From assembly GCF_002846395.1 (NCBI RefSeq), contig NZ_PJMU01000003.1, positions 310,001 through 374,000 on the forward strand: a stretch of 64,000 nucleotides of DNA, in the 5' to 3' direction. The position numbers were made by a program, and so were the translations under genes. Every line of letters starts with the position of its first letter. Within the stretch, counting starts at the first letter, position 1. Under the pieces are notes generated by a model. That model ran no database searches, was not told the origin of the DNA, and was given only the letters and a program-made list of their open reading frames with translations. This DNA is from Pontibacter ramchanderi. GTDB taxonomy: Bacteria; Bacteroidota; Bacteroidia; Cytophagales; Hymenobacteraceae. Positions 54,011 through 63,456 of this stretch are shown one piece after another.

Positions 54011-55903
54011 TTAGTAAGCACGTACCGCCTTGTTTTCCACGAAGTTCATGAAGGCACGGTTCACGACGCGGGTACCACCCGGCGTTGGGTAGTTGCCGGT
54101 AAAGTACCAGTCGCCTTTGTGATTCGGGCAGGCCAGGTGCAGGTCTTCGATGCGCTGGTAGATTACTTGTACTTCGGCGTTTACTTCTGGCGCTTTCACA
54201 ATCTCTGATACTTTAGCAGAGATCTCATCGTGCGTGAACAGGTCGAACAGCTCCTTCACGTAATTGGTTTCCATGATAGCCGGAGTACCCTGTACAGCCT
54301 GTATCTTGTCGTATACCTCGTCCACTTTGTAGTACATGTCTCTGTCCTTCAACAAAGCCAGCATGGCGCGGAATGCCACAAACTCTTTCACGCGCGACAT
54401 GTCGATGCCATAGCAGTCCGGGTAGCGGATCTGCGGTGCGCAGGAAACGATGATGATCTTTTTCGGCTCCAGCTTATCGAGCATCCGGATGATACTTTTC
54501 TCCAAGGTCGTGCCGCGCACGATGGAGTCGTCGAGCACCACCAAGGTATCGATGCCTTTTTTCACCACCTCGTAAGTCGTGTCGTACACGTGCGTTACCA
54601 GGTCGTCGCGGCTGTCGTTGTCGGTGATGAAGGTACGAAGCTTCACGTCTTTGATCACGAGCTTCTCGGCACGCGGCTTAAACTGCAGGATCTCGTCCAG
54701 CTGCTCTTCTGAAAGCTCCTGGTTCAGGATGGCCTGCTTGCGGTACGCACGCAGGTAGTCCTCGATCCCCTTCATCATGCCCAGCCAGGACGACTCAGCC
54801 GTGTTCGGGATGTACGAGAATACTGTGTTTTTCAGGTCGTAATCAATCGCCTCAAGTATCTGTGGACAGAGGCGGCGGCCCATGTTCTTGCGCTCTTCAT
54901 AAATCTCGGGGTCATTACCACGGGAGAAGTAGATGCGCTCGAAGCTGCAGGATTTCTTCTCGAGCTGCGGCAGAATCTCTTTCAGATCCGCGTTACCGGC
55001 TTTGTCCACAATCAGGGCATGGCCTGGGGTAATTTCGCGGATCTCGCTGTACTCGATGTCGAAAGCGGTTTTGATGGCTGGTTTCTCAGAGGCAATCACC
55101 ACCACTTCGTCATCCATATAATAATAAGCCGGACGGATACCGTTGGGGTCGCGCACCACGAAGGAGGCCCCGTAGCCGGTCAGGCCTGCCATAGCATAGC
55201 CCCCGTCGAAGTCCTTACAGGCACGCTTGAGCACGCGCTGCAGACTCAGGTTATCTTCGATCAGGGAAGTGATCTCTTTATTGGAATACTCATCTTTGTA
55301 AGACTCGAACAGCATCTGGTTTTCCTCGTCCAGGAAGTGGCCGATCTTTTCGAGCACCGTGATGGTATCAGATTTCTGCTTCGGATGCTGGCCCAGTTCG
55401 ATGAGTTTGTGGAACTGCTCGTCCACGTTGGTCATGTTGAAGTTACCGGCTACGGCCAGGCTGCGGCTGCGCCAGTTGTTTTCGCGCACCATCGGATGGC
55501 AGTTATCTACGGAGTTGATGCCGTGCGTACCGTAACGCAGGTGGCCCAGGTATACATCGCCCAGGAAAGGCAGGTTCTCCCACACCCAATCCGTATGCTG
55601 CGATTTCTCAGGCTGGTCTTCTTTCAGCTTTTTGAACTCCTTGCCAATCTTCCCGAAAATGCTGTCAATGGCGCGGGTCTTCACAGAGCGGAAGCGGCTG
55701 ATGTACTCCATACCCGGCCCCGCGTCTATTTTGATGCTGGCTACCCCCGCCCCGTCCTGTCCGCGGTTATGCTGCTTTTGCATCAGCAGGTATAGCTTAT
55801 TGACACCGTACATCGGAGTGCCGTACTTTTCAACGTAATATTCGATTGGTTTTCGGAGCCTGATCAGGGCTATACCGCACTCGTGCTTAATAGAATCGCT
55901 CAT
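54011..55903 (-). CDS. purF: Amidophosphoribosyltransferase, long Bacteroidota form
   Basis: A 630-residue enzyme (canonical PurF about 500). The N-terminal glutaminase has its nucleophile Cys9 in HECGIALI after an 8-residue leader that may be processed, plus QHNRGQDGAG and GHLRYGTHG. The C-terminal phosphoribosyltransferase has the PRPP loop VVLDDSIVRGTTLEKSIIR. It makes phosphoribosylamine, the first purine intermediate. Extra length is spread through insertions (for example 85-105) and a C-terminal extension after about 540. It starts 15 bases after the nuoN stop, so it is probably read from the nuo transcript. It may be a PurF paralogue rather than the only one. Confidence 0.9.
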   Translation of the reverse strand: MSDSIKHECGIALIRLRKPIEYYVEKYGTPMYGVNKLYLLMQKQHNRGQDGAGVASIKIDAGPGMEYISRFRSVKTRAIDSIFGKIGKEFKKLKEDQPEKSQHTDWVWENLPFLGDVYLGHLRYGTHGINSVDNCHPMVRENNWRSRSLAVAGNFNMTNVDEQFHKLIELGQHPKQKSDTITVLEKIGHFLDEENQMLFESYKDEYSNKEITSLIEDNLSLQRVLKRACKDFDGGYAMAGLTGYGASFVVRDPNGIRPAYYYMDDEVVVIASEKPAIKTAFDIEYSEIREITPGHALIVDKAGNADLKEILPQLEKKSCSFERIYFSRGNDPEIYEERKNMGRRLCPQILEAIDYDLKNTVFSYIPNTAESSWLGMMKGIEDYLRAYRKQAILNQELSEEQLDEILQFKPRAEKLVIKDVKLRTFITDNDSRDDLVTHVYDTTYEVVKKGIDTLVVLDDSIVRGTTLEKSIIRMLDKLEPKKIIIVSCAPQIRYPDCYGIDMSRVKEFVAFRAMLALLKDRDMYYKVDEVYDKIQAVQGTPAIMETNYVKELFDLFTHDEISAKVSEIVKAPEVNAEVQVIYQRIEDLHLACPNHKGDWYFTGNYPTPGGTRVVNRAFMNFVENKAVRAY

Positions 55904-55918
55904 AGGGTTGTAAAGTAT

Positions 55919-57451
55919 CTAGGCCAGCAGTTTTTCTATCCAGTGCAGCAGCAGGTCAGGCTTAAAGAAGAAGACCAGCAGCGGCAAGGCGAAAAAAACA
56001 AGCAGCAGCTTATTTGACAGTGAAATAACTAAATTTTCGTCAGTTTGATTCCTTTTCAGGAAAAGGTAATATGGTATTTTGATATAGTAGAACAAAGCCA
56101 CCCCTGTCAGCAGGATACCAACCACCAGCAGCACCAGCAGTAAAGTCTGTCCGGTGGCGGTATAAGCCTCCCAGACATTGCTAAAGACAAGCAGCTTGCC
56201 CATGAAGCCAGCCAGTGGCGGAAGCCCGGTAAGCGAGAGCAGAAAGAGCAGCGCCATGATGCCGGCAAACGGAATGCGGGGTCCCATCCCCTGAAAATCC
56301 TCGAGCGTACGTACCTGCCAGTTATCCTCAGCCATCTGCAGGAACAGGAACATACCGAAGTTCATAAAGAGCAGCACCGTCATGTAAAACAGCACGCTCA
56401 CGGTATAGTCGCTGCCAAAAGCCAACAGCGCCATCAGCAAAAAACCGGCATGCGACACAGAGGAGAAAGCCATCAGGCGACGTGGCGTGCGCTGCCAGAG
56501 CGCCGTGAAGTTACCGACCGCCAGTGTTACCAGGGCGGCTATACCTAAGAAAAGCTGCACATCAGAAAAAGCATTGGCAATAGTCGGGTCGGCGAAGGCC
56601 GCCACAAAGCGCAAGATGACGATGATGCCCGCCATTTTAGGACCCGTGGAGAAAAGTGCCACAATCGGCATGGGCGCCCCCTGGTATACATCCGGCGTCC
56701 AGAAGTGAAAAGGCGCAGCCGATATTTTGAACAGAAAACCAGCAAACACCAGTATGGCTGCCACCGTCACCATCAACGGACTGGCATCTAAAAGACTGCG
56801 CCAGAACGACACTAAGGTATAATCCAGTGAACCAGTGAGGCCGTAGAAAAAGGACATGCCATAGAGCATGACACCTGCCGAAAGCGTGCCGTAGAGCACG
56901 TACTTCAGGCCAGCCTCCACGGCGCGTTTTTCTTCTTTGAGGGTGAGCGTGAGGATGTAGGAAGCTATGGAAACGACCTCGATCGCCAGGAAAACCATGA
57001 GCAGGTTTACGGATTTGGCCATCAGGTTGAGTCCCAGCACGAGCATCAGGATCAGGGCGTAGTACTCGCCACGGCCTTCACCCTGCTTGCGCTTTTCAAT
57101 TTTCGGGTTCTGCAGCGAGAGCAGAATCGTAAAAATCCCCGTCAGGCTGAAGAGTATACCTGCGTAGCGTGCAATGCCGTCGGAGCGCAACAGGTTCAGG
57201 AACTGCACCTCAGCCAGATGCCTGTCCAGCACCAGCAGCACCAGTACGGAGAAAAGCCCGGTGAGGGCCACCCAAGGTAACAGCCGCTTAATTGTTTTGG
57301 ATTTGAAGAGGTCAAGCGTAACCAGCAGCAGGAAGAAGATAGCCAGCAGCAATTCGGGCAGCAACGAGCCTGCTCCAGCTAAGATGCTGTCGATGGCTTG
57401 GGTGAGGTATGCTGCCTGTTCTTCCACGTGTCGGTATAAGGTATAAGTCAA
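55919..57451 (-). CDS. nuoN: NADH-quinone oxidoreductase subunit N
   Basis: A 510-residue antiporter-like subunit of complex I with about 14 membrane helices. Typical signatures are YALILMLVLGLNLMAKSVNL and the proton-channel segment FKISAAPFHFWTPDVYQGAP, with Lys and His residues in broken helices, and the LTGLPPLAGFMGK loop. It pumps protons. The start is uncertain: TTG at 57451 or GTG at 57427. It lies 34 bases after nuoM and 15 before purF. Confidence 0.95.
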   Translation of the reverse strand: MTYTLYRHVEEQAAYLTQAIDSILAGAGSLLPELLLAIFFLLLVTLDLFKSKTIKRLLPWVALTGLFSVLVLLVLDRHLAEVQFLNLLRSDGIARYAGILFSLTGIFTILLSLQNPKIEKRKQGEGRGEYYALILMLVLGLNLMAKSVNLLMVFLAIEVVSIASYILTLTLKEEKRAVEAGLKYVLYGTLSAGVMLYGMSFFYGLTGSLDYTLVSFWRSLLDASPLMVTVAAILVFAGFLFKISAAPFHFWTPDVYQGAPMPIVALFSTGPKMAGIIVILRFVAAFADPTIANAFSDVQLFLGIAALVTLAVGNFTALWQRTPRRLMAFSSVSHAGFLLMALLAFGSDYTVSVLFYMTVLLFMNFGMFLFLQMAEDNWQVRTLEDFQGMGPRIPFAGIMALLFLLSLTGLPPLAGFMGKLLVFSNVWEAYTATGQTLLLVLLVVGILLTGVALFYYIKIPYYLFLKRNQTDENLVISLSNKLLLVFFALPLLVFFFKPDLLLHWIEKLLA

Positions 57452-57485
57452 GGCGCCTGAAGGGACATCCCGTCAGGCGCATCTG

Positions 57486-59231
57486 TTATTTGTGTAAAAT
57501 CGCTTGTAAAATGTTCAGTTGCTCCTGCCCGTTGCGCAGCACCAGTTCCGTAAAACCGGTCACGGACATGCCTGTCTTGTCGAGCAGCAGGTGCGGGAAA
57601 ATGCCGAACACCAGGGCCAGAATCGCCAACGGCACCAGCATCAGGTATTCGCGCTTGGTCAGGTCGGAGATGATGGCCTTTTCGCGCAGTTCCGGGAAAA
57701 TCCAGTATTTGCCGAAGAACATGCGCTGCAGCGCCCACAGGTAATAGGCTGCCGACAGCAGCAAGCCGATTACCGCCACCACTGCCATCCAGCGCGGCAG
57801 CATACCCGTTGACTCAGGTGCACTGAAGCTGCCCAGCAGTACCAGCAGCTCGGCAATAAAACCCGAGAAGCCCGGCAGGCCAAGCGAAGCAAAAAAAGCG
57901 ACCACGACAAAAGCGGTATAGGCAGGCATGCGCCTGGCAAGTCCCCGGAAATTGAGGATCATGCGGTCGTGTGCGCGGTCGTAGATCACCCCCACCACCA
58001 GGAAGAGCATGGCCGAGATAAGACCATGGCTGAACATCATGTAAATGGCACCGTTTACACCTTCGTTCGTGAGCGAAGCCAGCCCCAGCAACACAAAGCC
58101 CATGTGTGATACCGAGGAGTAAGCGATCAGCTTTTTGAGGTCGTTCATGGCCAGGGCACAGAGCGCTCCATAGATGATGGAAAGCACCCCCAGTCCGCCA
58201 ACAAAGGTGGAGAAGTAAGCACCCGCATCCGGAAAAACAGGGTATACGATCCGGATCAGTCCGTAACCACCCACTTTCAGCAGGATAGCCGCCAGCAGCA
58301 CCGAGATCGGCGTAGGCGCCTCCACGTGCGCATCTGGCAGCCAGGTATGCACCGGCACCGACGGCACCTTGATCAGGAAGCCCGCCAGTACCAGCAGGAA
58401 GGCCACAAAACGAAGCGGGAGATCGAAGAGCGTCACGCCCGAGAACACATGCAGCAGACTGCCCGGTATAAAGTTGGCCGGTTCCATCATGGCCGGTATG
58501 CTGAAAGTGCGCACCATGTCGGCCTCCGCAATCGTGCCCTGCTGCAGCATCTGCTGTACCTGTCGGATCAAGTCCAGGCTAGCCGGCACGTCCTGCCCTA
58601 GCAGCCCCATCTGCTGCGCCGTCGCCTCCGGATCGATCACCGAGGTATAGAGCCCGATCATCACGACCAGGATAAACAGCGAGCCGATCAGGGTATAGAT
58701 GAAGAACTTCAGTGCGGCATATTCCCGCTTCGGACCACCCCAGATGCCAATGAGAAAGTACATGGGCAGGAGCATGAATTCGAAGAAGAGGTAAAAGAGG
58801 AAAAAGTCGAGGGCCAAGAAACAGCCCATCACGCTGGTCATGAGCAGCAGGTAAAGCAGGAAGTAGCCCTTTACGTTTTTGGTGATGGTCCAGGACGAGA
58901 TCACCCCGATCACCCCCACAATGCCCGTGAGCAGCACCATGCCGATGCTTACACCGTCCACCCCCACAAAATACTCGATCTGGAAACGCCCCAGATTGCC
59001 CAGCGAAAATCCGATCCAGTCGAGCTTCTCTACAAGCTGGTAGCCTGTCTGCCCGTTCGCCATGGAGGCGCCGTCGAAACTCAGGTATAGCCACACGGCT
59101 ACCGCCAGCTGCAGTATAGTGCCACCCAGCGTTACCGCTTTTATACCTTGCTGCATGCGTGTCGGCAAGAGCAACACCACAAGCGCTGCCAGCAGAGGGA
59201 GAAAAATAAGGCTGGAAAGAGTATAATTCAT
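57486..59231 (-). CDS. nuoM: NADH-quinone oxidoreductase subunit M
   Basis: A 581-residue antiporter-like subunit. FFLFYLFFEFMLLPMYFLIG, KVPSVPVHTWLPDAHVEAPT, LIAYSSVSHMGFVLLG and GLPGFSGFIAELLVL are diagnostic. The ATG at 59231 is preferred to the overlapping TTG one codon earlier. It sits 404 bases downstream of nuoL, an unusually large gap in a nuo operon, filled with repeats. Confidence 0.95.
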   Translation of the reverse strand: MNYTLSSLIFLPLLAALVVLLLPTRMQQGIKAVTLGGTILQLAVAVWLYLSFDGASMANGQTGYQLVEKLDWIGFSLGNLGRFQIEYFVGVDGVSIGMVLLTGIVGVIGVISSWTITKNVKGYFLLYLLLMTSVMGCFLALDFFLFYLFFEFMLLPMYFLIGIWGGPKREYAALKFFIYTLIGSLFILVVMIGLYTSVIDPEATAQQMGLLGQDVPASLDLIRQVQQMLQQGTIAEADMVRTFSIPAMMEPANFIPGSLLHVFSGVTLFDLPLRFVAFLLVLAGFLIKVPSVPVHTWLPDAHVEAPTPISVLLAAILLKVGGYGLIRIVYPVFPDAGAYFSTFVGGLGVLSIIYGALCALAMNDLKKLIAYSSVSHMGFVLLGLASLTNEGVNGAIYMMFSHGLISAMLFLVVGVIYDRAHDRMILNFRGLARRMPAYTAFVVVAFFASLGLPGFSGFIAELLVLLGSFSAPESTGMLPRWMAVVAVIGLLLSAAYYLWALQRMFFGKYWIFPELREKAIISDLTKREYLMLVPLAILALVFGIFPHLLLDKTGMSVTGFTELVLRNGQEQLNILQAILHK

Positions 59232-59234
59232 CAA

Positions 59235-59638
59235 GCTAAACGCTTCCTATTTAAGTTAAAAGCAAACTCTGCTTAGTTAAGAGTTAAAACCTATTTGGTT
59301 CGAAGTCGCTTGCGCGCCCGTTATGCGTACTTTCAATTTTCTGGCTATACCTTGGCAACCCGTGTATCCTACCGAATGAACCGCTTTGCTGTTATTTTGA
59401 ATATGCCTGAGACCTAAGTCGGGGGAGCGAGTACAGCTCAGAGATATATGGAATATTGCTCAAGCTATGAGAAACTCCAAATCTCTCCTTTTGTCGAGAT
59501 GACAAGAAAAGCCTCCCTATTCTCTCATTAGCACATTGTCGAATTACCACATTAGCGCAAAAGGAAATCAGCGCATTCCCCCATCCCCAAATCTACACAT
59601 CTCCAAATTTTCAAATCTTTTGGAACGCGAAATTAACA
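59235..59638. repeat. Composite repeat region between nuoL and nuoM
   Basis: A 404-base non-coding insert. Around 59470-59510 the minus strand reads TTGTCATCTCGACAAAAGG with GAGAGATTTGG, resembling the GTCATTTCGAC-type dispersed repeat I recall from Bacteroidota. From 59526 to 59620 there is word-like DNA: ATTAGCACATTGTCGAATTA, CACATTAGCGCA, CCCCAAATCTACACATCTCC, AAATTTTCAAATC. Confidence 0.65.
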
Positions 59639-61822
59639 TCAATTCAGCATGATGTATAGTATTATCAGAATAAATCCGAAAAGGGAGTAGGCATAGTAAG
59701 ACTGTACCTTGCCGTTCTGGAGTCCGCGCCCGAAACGGCCCAGCACTTTTGCCATAGCCCCGATCAGCCAAACGCTGCCATCCACTACCCAGTTGTCAAA
59801 CCATTTCACGATCTTAGAGAACACCACCAGCCACTTGCTGGCGTATTCCAGGGTATAGTCGATCACGCGTTTGTCGAAGCGGTAGAGCATGCGGGCCATC
59901 CACAACACTGGCCGAACCAGCAACCGATCATACACCGCATCCAGGTAAAAATGATGATAAGAAAGCTGCACCAGCGTCCCCTTCGGCTGCTCCTGCAGCA
60001 GGGCTTCGCTACTCTTGCCTTTGTACCTGCCAATGGCCAGCGCTATACCTGCTATGCCCAGCAAAGCCGAGAGCAGCCCGATCACCAGGTGTGCCGTTCC
60101 GTTGGCGGCATCCTGCACTGTCACGGCCTCCACTAAACTACTGGCCAGCAAAGCTCCTTCCTGAGAAAGCTGGTTCAGACCAATGCCCTGCATTACCCAA
60201 CTTCCGGCAAAGGACAGCGGGTTGAGCGAAAAGAAAATTCCCAGCGACAGCACAGCCAGCAACAGCACAGGTATAAGCATCACCCGCTCTATCTCCTGAC
60301 TTGCAGAAAGTCGTAGCGCCTGCACATCGAAGGGAAGCCGGAACGTGCCGAAGAACATGAACCACAGGTGCCGCCCCATGTAGTAGGCCGTGAGCAGTAC
60401 CACCACAAACCCGATCACAGGAACCACGAAGTACAGGCTGTTCCCATTGGTCTGACTCATTGTCTGCGCCCAGGCCCAGCTCCCAGAAAGGATGGCATCT
60501 TTAGAAAGGAAGCCAGAGAACAGCGGTAACCCCACCAGCGCAGCAGCGGCCAGCAGATAGGTATAGAAGGTAAGCGGCATCGCTTTGCGCAAGCCGCCCA
60601 TGTTCCGGATATCCTGCGGATCGACTTCAGTAGGTTGGTGCGTATGGTGGAGCCCACGGTGCATGGCATGGATGATAATGCCCGCATTGAGGAAAAGGGC
60701 CGCTTTAAAAAAGGCGTGCGTGGTCAGGTGGAAAAGCGACGCATCATGTGCTCCGGTTCCCATCCCCATCACCATATAACCCAACTGGGAGATTGTGGAG
60801 AATGCAAGCACCGCCTTGATATCGTACTGCGTAAGTGCCGCCAGCGCACCAAGCAGTGCTGTAATAGCACCTATAATAGCGATAACGGTGAGGGCATCGA
60901 CCGTAAAGAAAGGGTAGCAGCGTGCTACCAGGTATACGCCGGCTGCCACCATGGTAGCAGCATGTATGAGCGAAGAAACTGGCGTAGGCCCCTGCATGGC
61001 ATCGGGTAGCCATACCTGCAACGGAAACTGCGCCGACTTGCCCACGCAACCCATAAACAGGCCCAGTCCCGCCAGCGTCAAAAACAACGGACTCAGCTCT
61101 ACCAGCCAGGGCTGCCCCTGCAAGGTATAGCCGGTTACAAAAGTGCCGTTCAGCCACTCCCCTGCCCCCATCAGGGTGCGCAGGGCTTCCAGGTCGAAAG
61201 TCCGGAAATAGGTATAGAAAGCAAACAACCCGAGCAGCAGCCCTATGTCGCCAACCCGGTTGACCAGAAAAGCTTTTTTGTTAGCCGCAATGGCAGCAGG
61301 ACGCTCATACCAGAAGCCGATGAGCAGGTAAGACGACAGCCCCACTAGCTCCCAGAACATGAAGAGCAGCAGCAGGTTATCGACCAGCACAATACCCAGC
61401 ATGCTGAATGTGAAGAGCCCCAGGTAGGCGAAGTAGCGGCTATACCCTCTATCGCCGTGCATATAGCCCACAGAGAAGAGCTGCACCAGCAGGGAGATGA
61501 ACGTGACGATGACCAACATTAGCACCGTCAGGTTGTCGAGCAGTATCCCTGCCGTGAAGACTGCTATAAAGACCGATGGTAGGCTGAACCAGACCGTACG
61601 GCTGTGAGAGACCTCCGTGTTCCAGGTTTGGGTGAAGAGGTATACCGAGAGTGCAAAGGCTATACCTGTGGCACCAATCCCCAGCCAGTCGCCATGCCGG
61701 GGCAGCTTTTTGCCCGCCAGGTACAGCACCGCAAAGGCAAGCAGTGGCAGCAGGAGTACGACCAGTGCCAGATGGGTTTGGGGCGTACCGGCCAGCGGTT
61801 CAAGAAGTGCGGATAGCTCCAA
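59639..61822 (-). CDS. nuoL: NADH-quinone oxidoreductase subunit L
   Basis: A 727-residue proton-pumping subunit with about 16 membrane helices and the lateral helix near the C-terminus (about 600-690). LLFMFWELVGLSSYLLIGFW, KSAQFPLQVWLPDAMQGPTP, VLAFSTISQLGYMVMGMG and GLPLFSGFLSKDAIL are hallmarks. The start is TTG at 61822; no early ATG exists. It is the first gene of an L-M-N set; nuoA-K are not in the window, and the next gene upstream diverges. Confidence 0.95.
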   Translation of the reverse strand: MELSALLEPLAGTPQTHLALVVLLLPLLAFAVLYLAGKKLPRHGDWLGIGATGIAFALSVYLFTQTWNTEVSHSRTVWFSLPSVFIAVFTAGILLDNLTVLMLVIVTFISLLVQLFSVGYMHGDRGYSRYFAYLGLFTFSMLGIVLVDNLLLLFMFWELVGLSSYLLIGFWYERPAAIAANKKAFLVNRVGDIGLLLGLFAFYTYFRTFDLEALRTLMGAGEWLNGTFVTGYTLQGQPWLVELSPLFLTLAGLGLFMGCVGKSAQFPLQVWLPDAMQGPTPVSSLIHAATMVAAGVYLVARCYPFFTVDALTVIAIIGAITALLGALAALTQYDIKAVLAFSTISQLGYMVMGMGTGAHDASLFHLTTHAFFKAALFLNAGIIIHAMHRGLHHTHQPTEVDPQDIRNMGGLRKAMPLTFYTYLLAAAALVGLPLFSGFLSKDAILSGSWAWAQTMSQTNGNSLYFVVPVIGFVVVLLTAYYMGRHLWFMFFGTFRLPFDVQALRLSASQEIERVMLIPVLLLAVLSLGIFFSLNPLSFAGSWVMQGIGLNQLSQEGALLASSLVEAVTVQDAANGTAHLVIGLLSALLGIAGIALAIGRYKGKSSEALLQEQPKGTLVQLSYHHFYLDAVYDRLLVRPVLWMARMLYRFDKRVIDYTLEYASKWLVVFSKIVKWFDNWVVDGSVWLIGAMAKVLGRFGRGLQNGKVQSYYAYSLFGFILIILYIMLN

Positions 61823-62034
61823 GGTATAAGCTGCGTATTAGGTTTGGTCTTTAATAGAAGGTATGCTCTGGGCACCTTCTGTTTTAAGCCGGCAATTTAC
61901 ATATATTGTCGCAATAATATAGCTAGCCGCCTGCGTGACAGGCTACAGGCAGCCCATATTTTTCAAATTTTGCAAACAATCATTCCTCTATTTCGTTCTG
62001 TATGGTATTGTACCATCTAAACAAAATAAGAACT

Positions 62035-62328
62035 ATGGACACACAAGATCTTAAAAGAGACGCACAAGATTTGAAAAACAAAGCTGACAGAATAAATCCA
62101 CAGCATAAAGAAGGACCAGTTGCTGCAGCCATCGAAGACTATACTTCCCGCATCCCATCCGACGTATTTCTATGGGCTGCCTTGGGCTCCATGGCCGTAT
62201 CTGCAACCCTGAAGATTATGAAGAAAGATGAAGAGGCTTTGTTCGTAGGACAGTGGGCTCCTTCTTTCCTATTGCTGGGTAACTACAATAAGATGATCAA
62301 GCTGGTAGGTTACCAGAGCGATAAATAA
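62035..62328 (+). CDS. Small conserved hypothetical protein
   Basis: A 97-residue protein starting MDTQDLKRDAQDLKNKADRI, with a moderately hydrophobic middle (VFLWAALGSMAVSATLKIM) that may be a membrane-associated helix, and a hydrophobic stretch near the end. I believe close relatives exist in Pontibacter- and Hymenobacter-type genomes. I chose the ATG at 62035 over an upstream in-frame codon. It diverges from nuoL. Function unknown. Confidence 0.75.
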   Translation: MDTQDLKRDAQDLKNKADRINPQHKEGPVAAAIEDYTSRIPSDVFLWAALGSMAVSATLKIMKKDEEALFVGQWAPSFLLLGNYNKMIKLVGYQSDK

Positions 62329-62360
62329 GAAGCGTCTGATATAATCTCTTGATGAGAAAC

Positions 62361-62390
62361 AAAAAGAGGGAGCCAAGGCTCCCTCTTTTT
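62361..62390 (+). terminator. Terminator of the 97-residue gene
   Basis: Perfect 14-bp stem AAAAAGAGGGAGCC with an AA loop, followed by T residues. Confidence 0.9.
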
Positions 62391-62530
62391 GTTATCATCT
62401 GTCTATCCCCTGTTGTGCCTTCCGCAATAAATCAGCGGCACCGAAGCCAGATTTAATGACATTACGAGAAGAAAGTTCAAAAAAAATATTTTTTTTCACA
62501 AACAGCACCGGTTATAGGTATAATTATCTC

Positions 62531-62538
62531 TATATTTG
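62531..62538 (+). promoter_or_regulatory. -7 box for the candidate small RNA
   Basis: TATATTTGC matches the consensus; the -33 region is a poor match. Confidence 0.45.
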
Positions 62539-62540
62539 CA

Positions 62541-62622
62541 CCGGCTAAAAGTTGAAGGTTGCCCCTCGGGTAATCCTTTGAAGAAGCAAGGCTCCTCACA
62601 AAGGGGCCTTCGCTTTTTATAG
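62541..62622 (+). ncRNA. Candidate small RNA with terminator
   Basis: Downstream of a TATATTTGC box, about 80 bases are G/C-rich with local folds: GCCCCT (62561-62566) can pair with AGGGGC (62602-62607), or CCTTTG with CAAAGG, as alternatives. It ends in AAGGCTCCT/AGGGGCCTT followed by CGCTTTTT (62588-62618). No gene follows on this strand, so it is not a leader. I cannot assign an Rfam family. Confidence 0.45.
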
Positions 62623-62699
62623 GCCATACCTTTCCCGGGAAACGTCCAGCACCGGCCGCTTCATTTAGGAGTCAAAACACAGGTTTTGGAGCTTACCTG

Positions 62700-63050
62700 C
62701 TAAACTGGCGCTTTTGAAGTTTCGGTAGTAATAACCTCGCCCGCGTGCAACACTTCACAGTACTTTTTGCGAAGGTTCTGCACGCCATTCCAATCAATCA
62801 CATCCTCCTCACTGCTGAGAAGCGATAGATTTTCTTTCACAGAGGCATCTGATATAAACATTCTGTCCTGATAGAGTCCGTTGGCATAAAAACGGCAATA
62901 GGTGCGGGTTTCGTCCGCTTCTGTCAATACAATCAGGTCGCAAGTTTGCAACTTGCTGGTAAAAAGAGAAAATTCATCCATAACAGGCAATCGGTATTCT
63001 GAAAGCACAGACCCCAAGTTGGGCAATATATCCCGCTTTGTCAAGATCAA
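62700..63050 (-). CDS. Hypothetical protein
   Basis: A 116-residue protein with acidic, mixed composition (DLIVLTEADETRTYCRFYAN, SDASVKENLSLLSSEEDVID) and no signal peptide. The start shown is TTG at 63050; an in-frame stop lies 12 bases upstream, so the only alternative is the ATG at 62981 (93 residues). No family is recognised. Confidence 0.6.
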   Translation of the reverse strand: MILTKRDILPNLGSVLSEYRLPVMDEFSLFTSKLQTCDLIVLTEADETRTYCRFYANGLYQDRMFISDASVKENLSLLSSEEDVIDWNGVQNLRKKYCEVLHAGEVITTETSKAPV

Positions 63051-63456
63051 TGGTGCTTGTTAATCTCACAAATTACGGTCATGTTATCAAAAGGTTACGA
63101 TAACCATTGCGATGATTAATTTTTTCTATTCTCCATGCGGGCAAATGCGGCAATTCTTATACCCGAAGTTGAAACTAACAACTCTTTCCGATCCAATCCA
63201 ACAACCCAACAAAATACTGATTAACAATTTGTTAGCAAACCTAAAGGTATAGTTAATGGTTGAGACAAGAACTTTTAAACCACCCGGCAAGAAGCCCTGC
63301 CTTATCATCCTTTTCCAAAAAATATCGGCACAAAATAAAAAGCTGAACTAGCTACTCTTTAGGGCGCCTTAACCTGTTGGGTTCTGAACAACATAAAAAA
63401 GCGCTCTGCAAGTATATCCTGCAGAGCGCTTTGGTGTGCATAAAATAGGCTAGGGA
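63051..63456. other. AT-rich gap with the M3 peptidase terminator
   Basis: A 406-base gap. Apart from the hairpin at 63394-63433 I see no convincing gene or repeat. The short open frame near 63126-63308 has unlikely composition. Confidence 0.5.
63394..63433 (-). terminator. Terminator of the M3 peptidase gene
   Basis: AAAGCGCTCTGCA (63398-63410) and TGCAGAGCGCTTT (63420-63432) form a perfect stem, followed by T residues on the minus strand. Confidence 0.9.
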
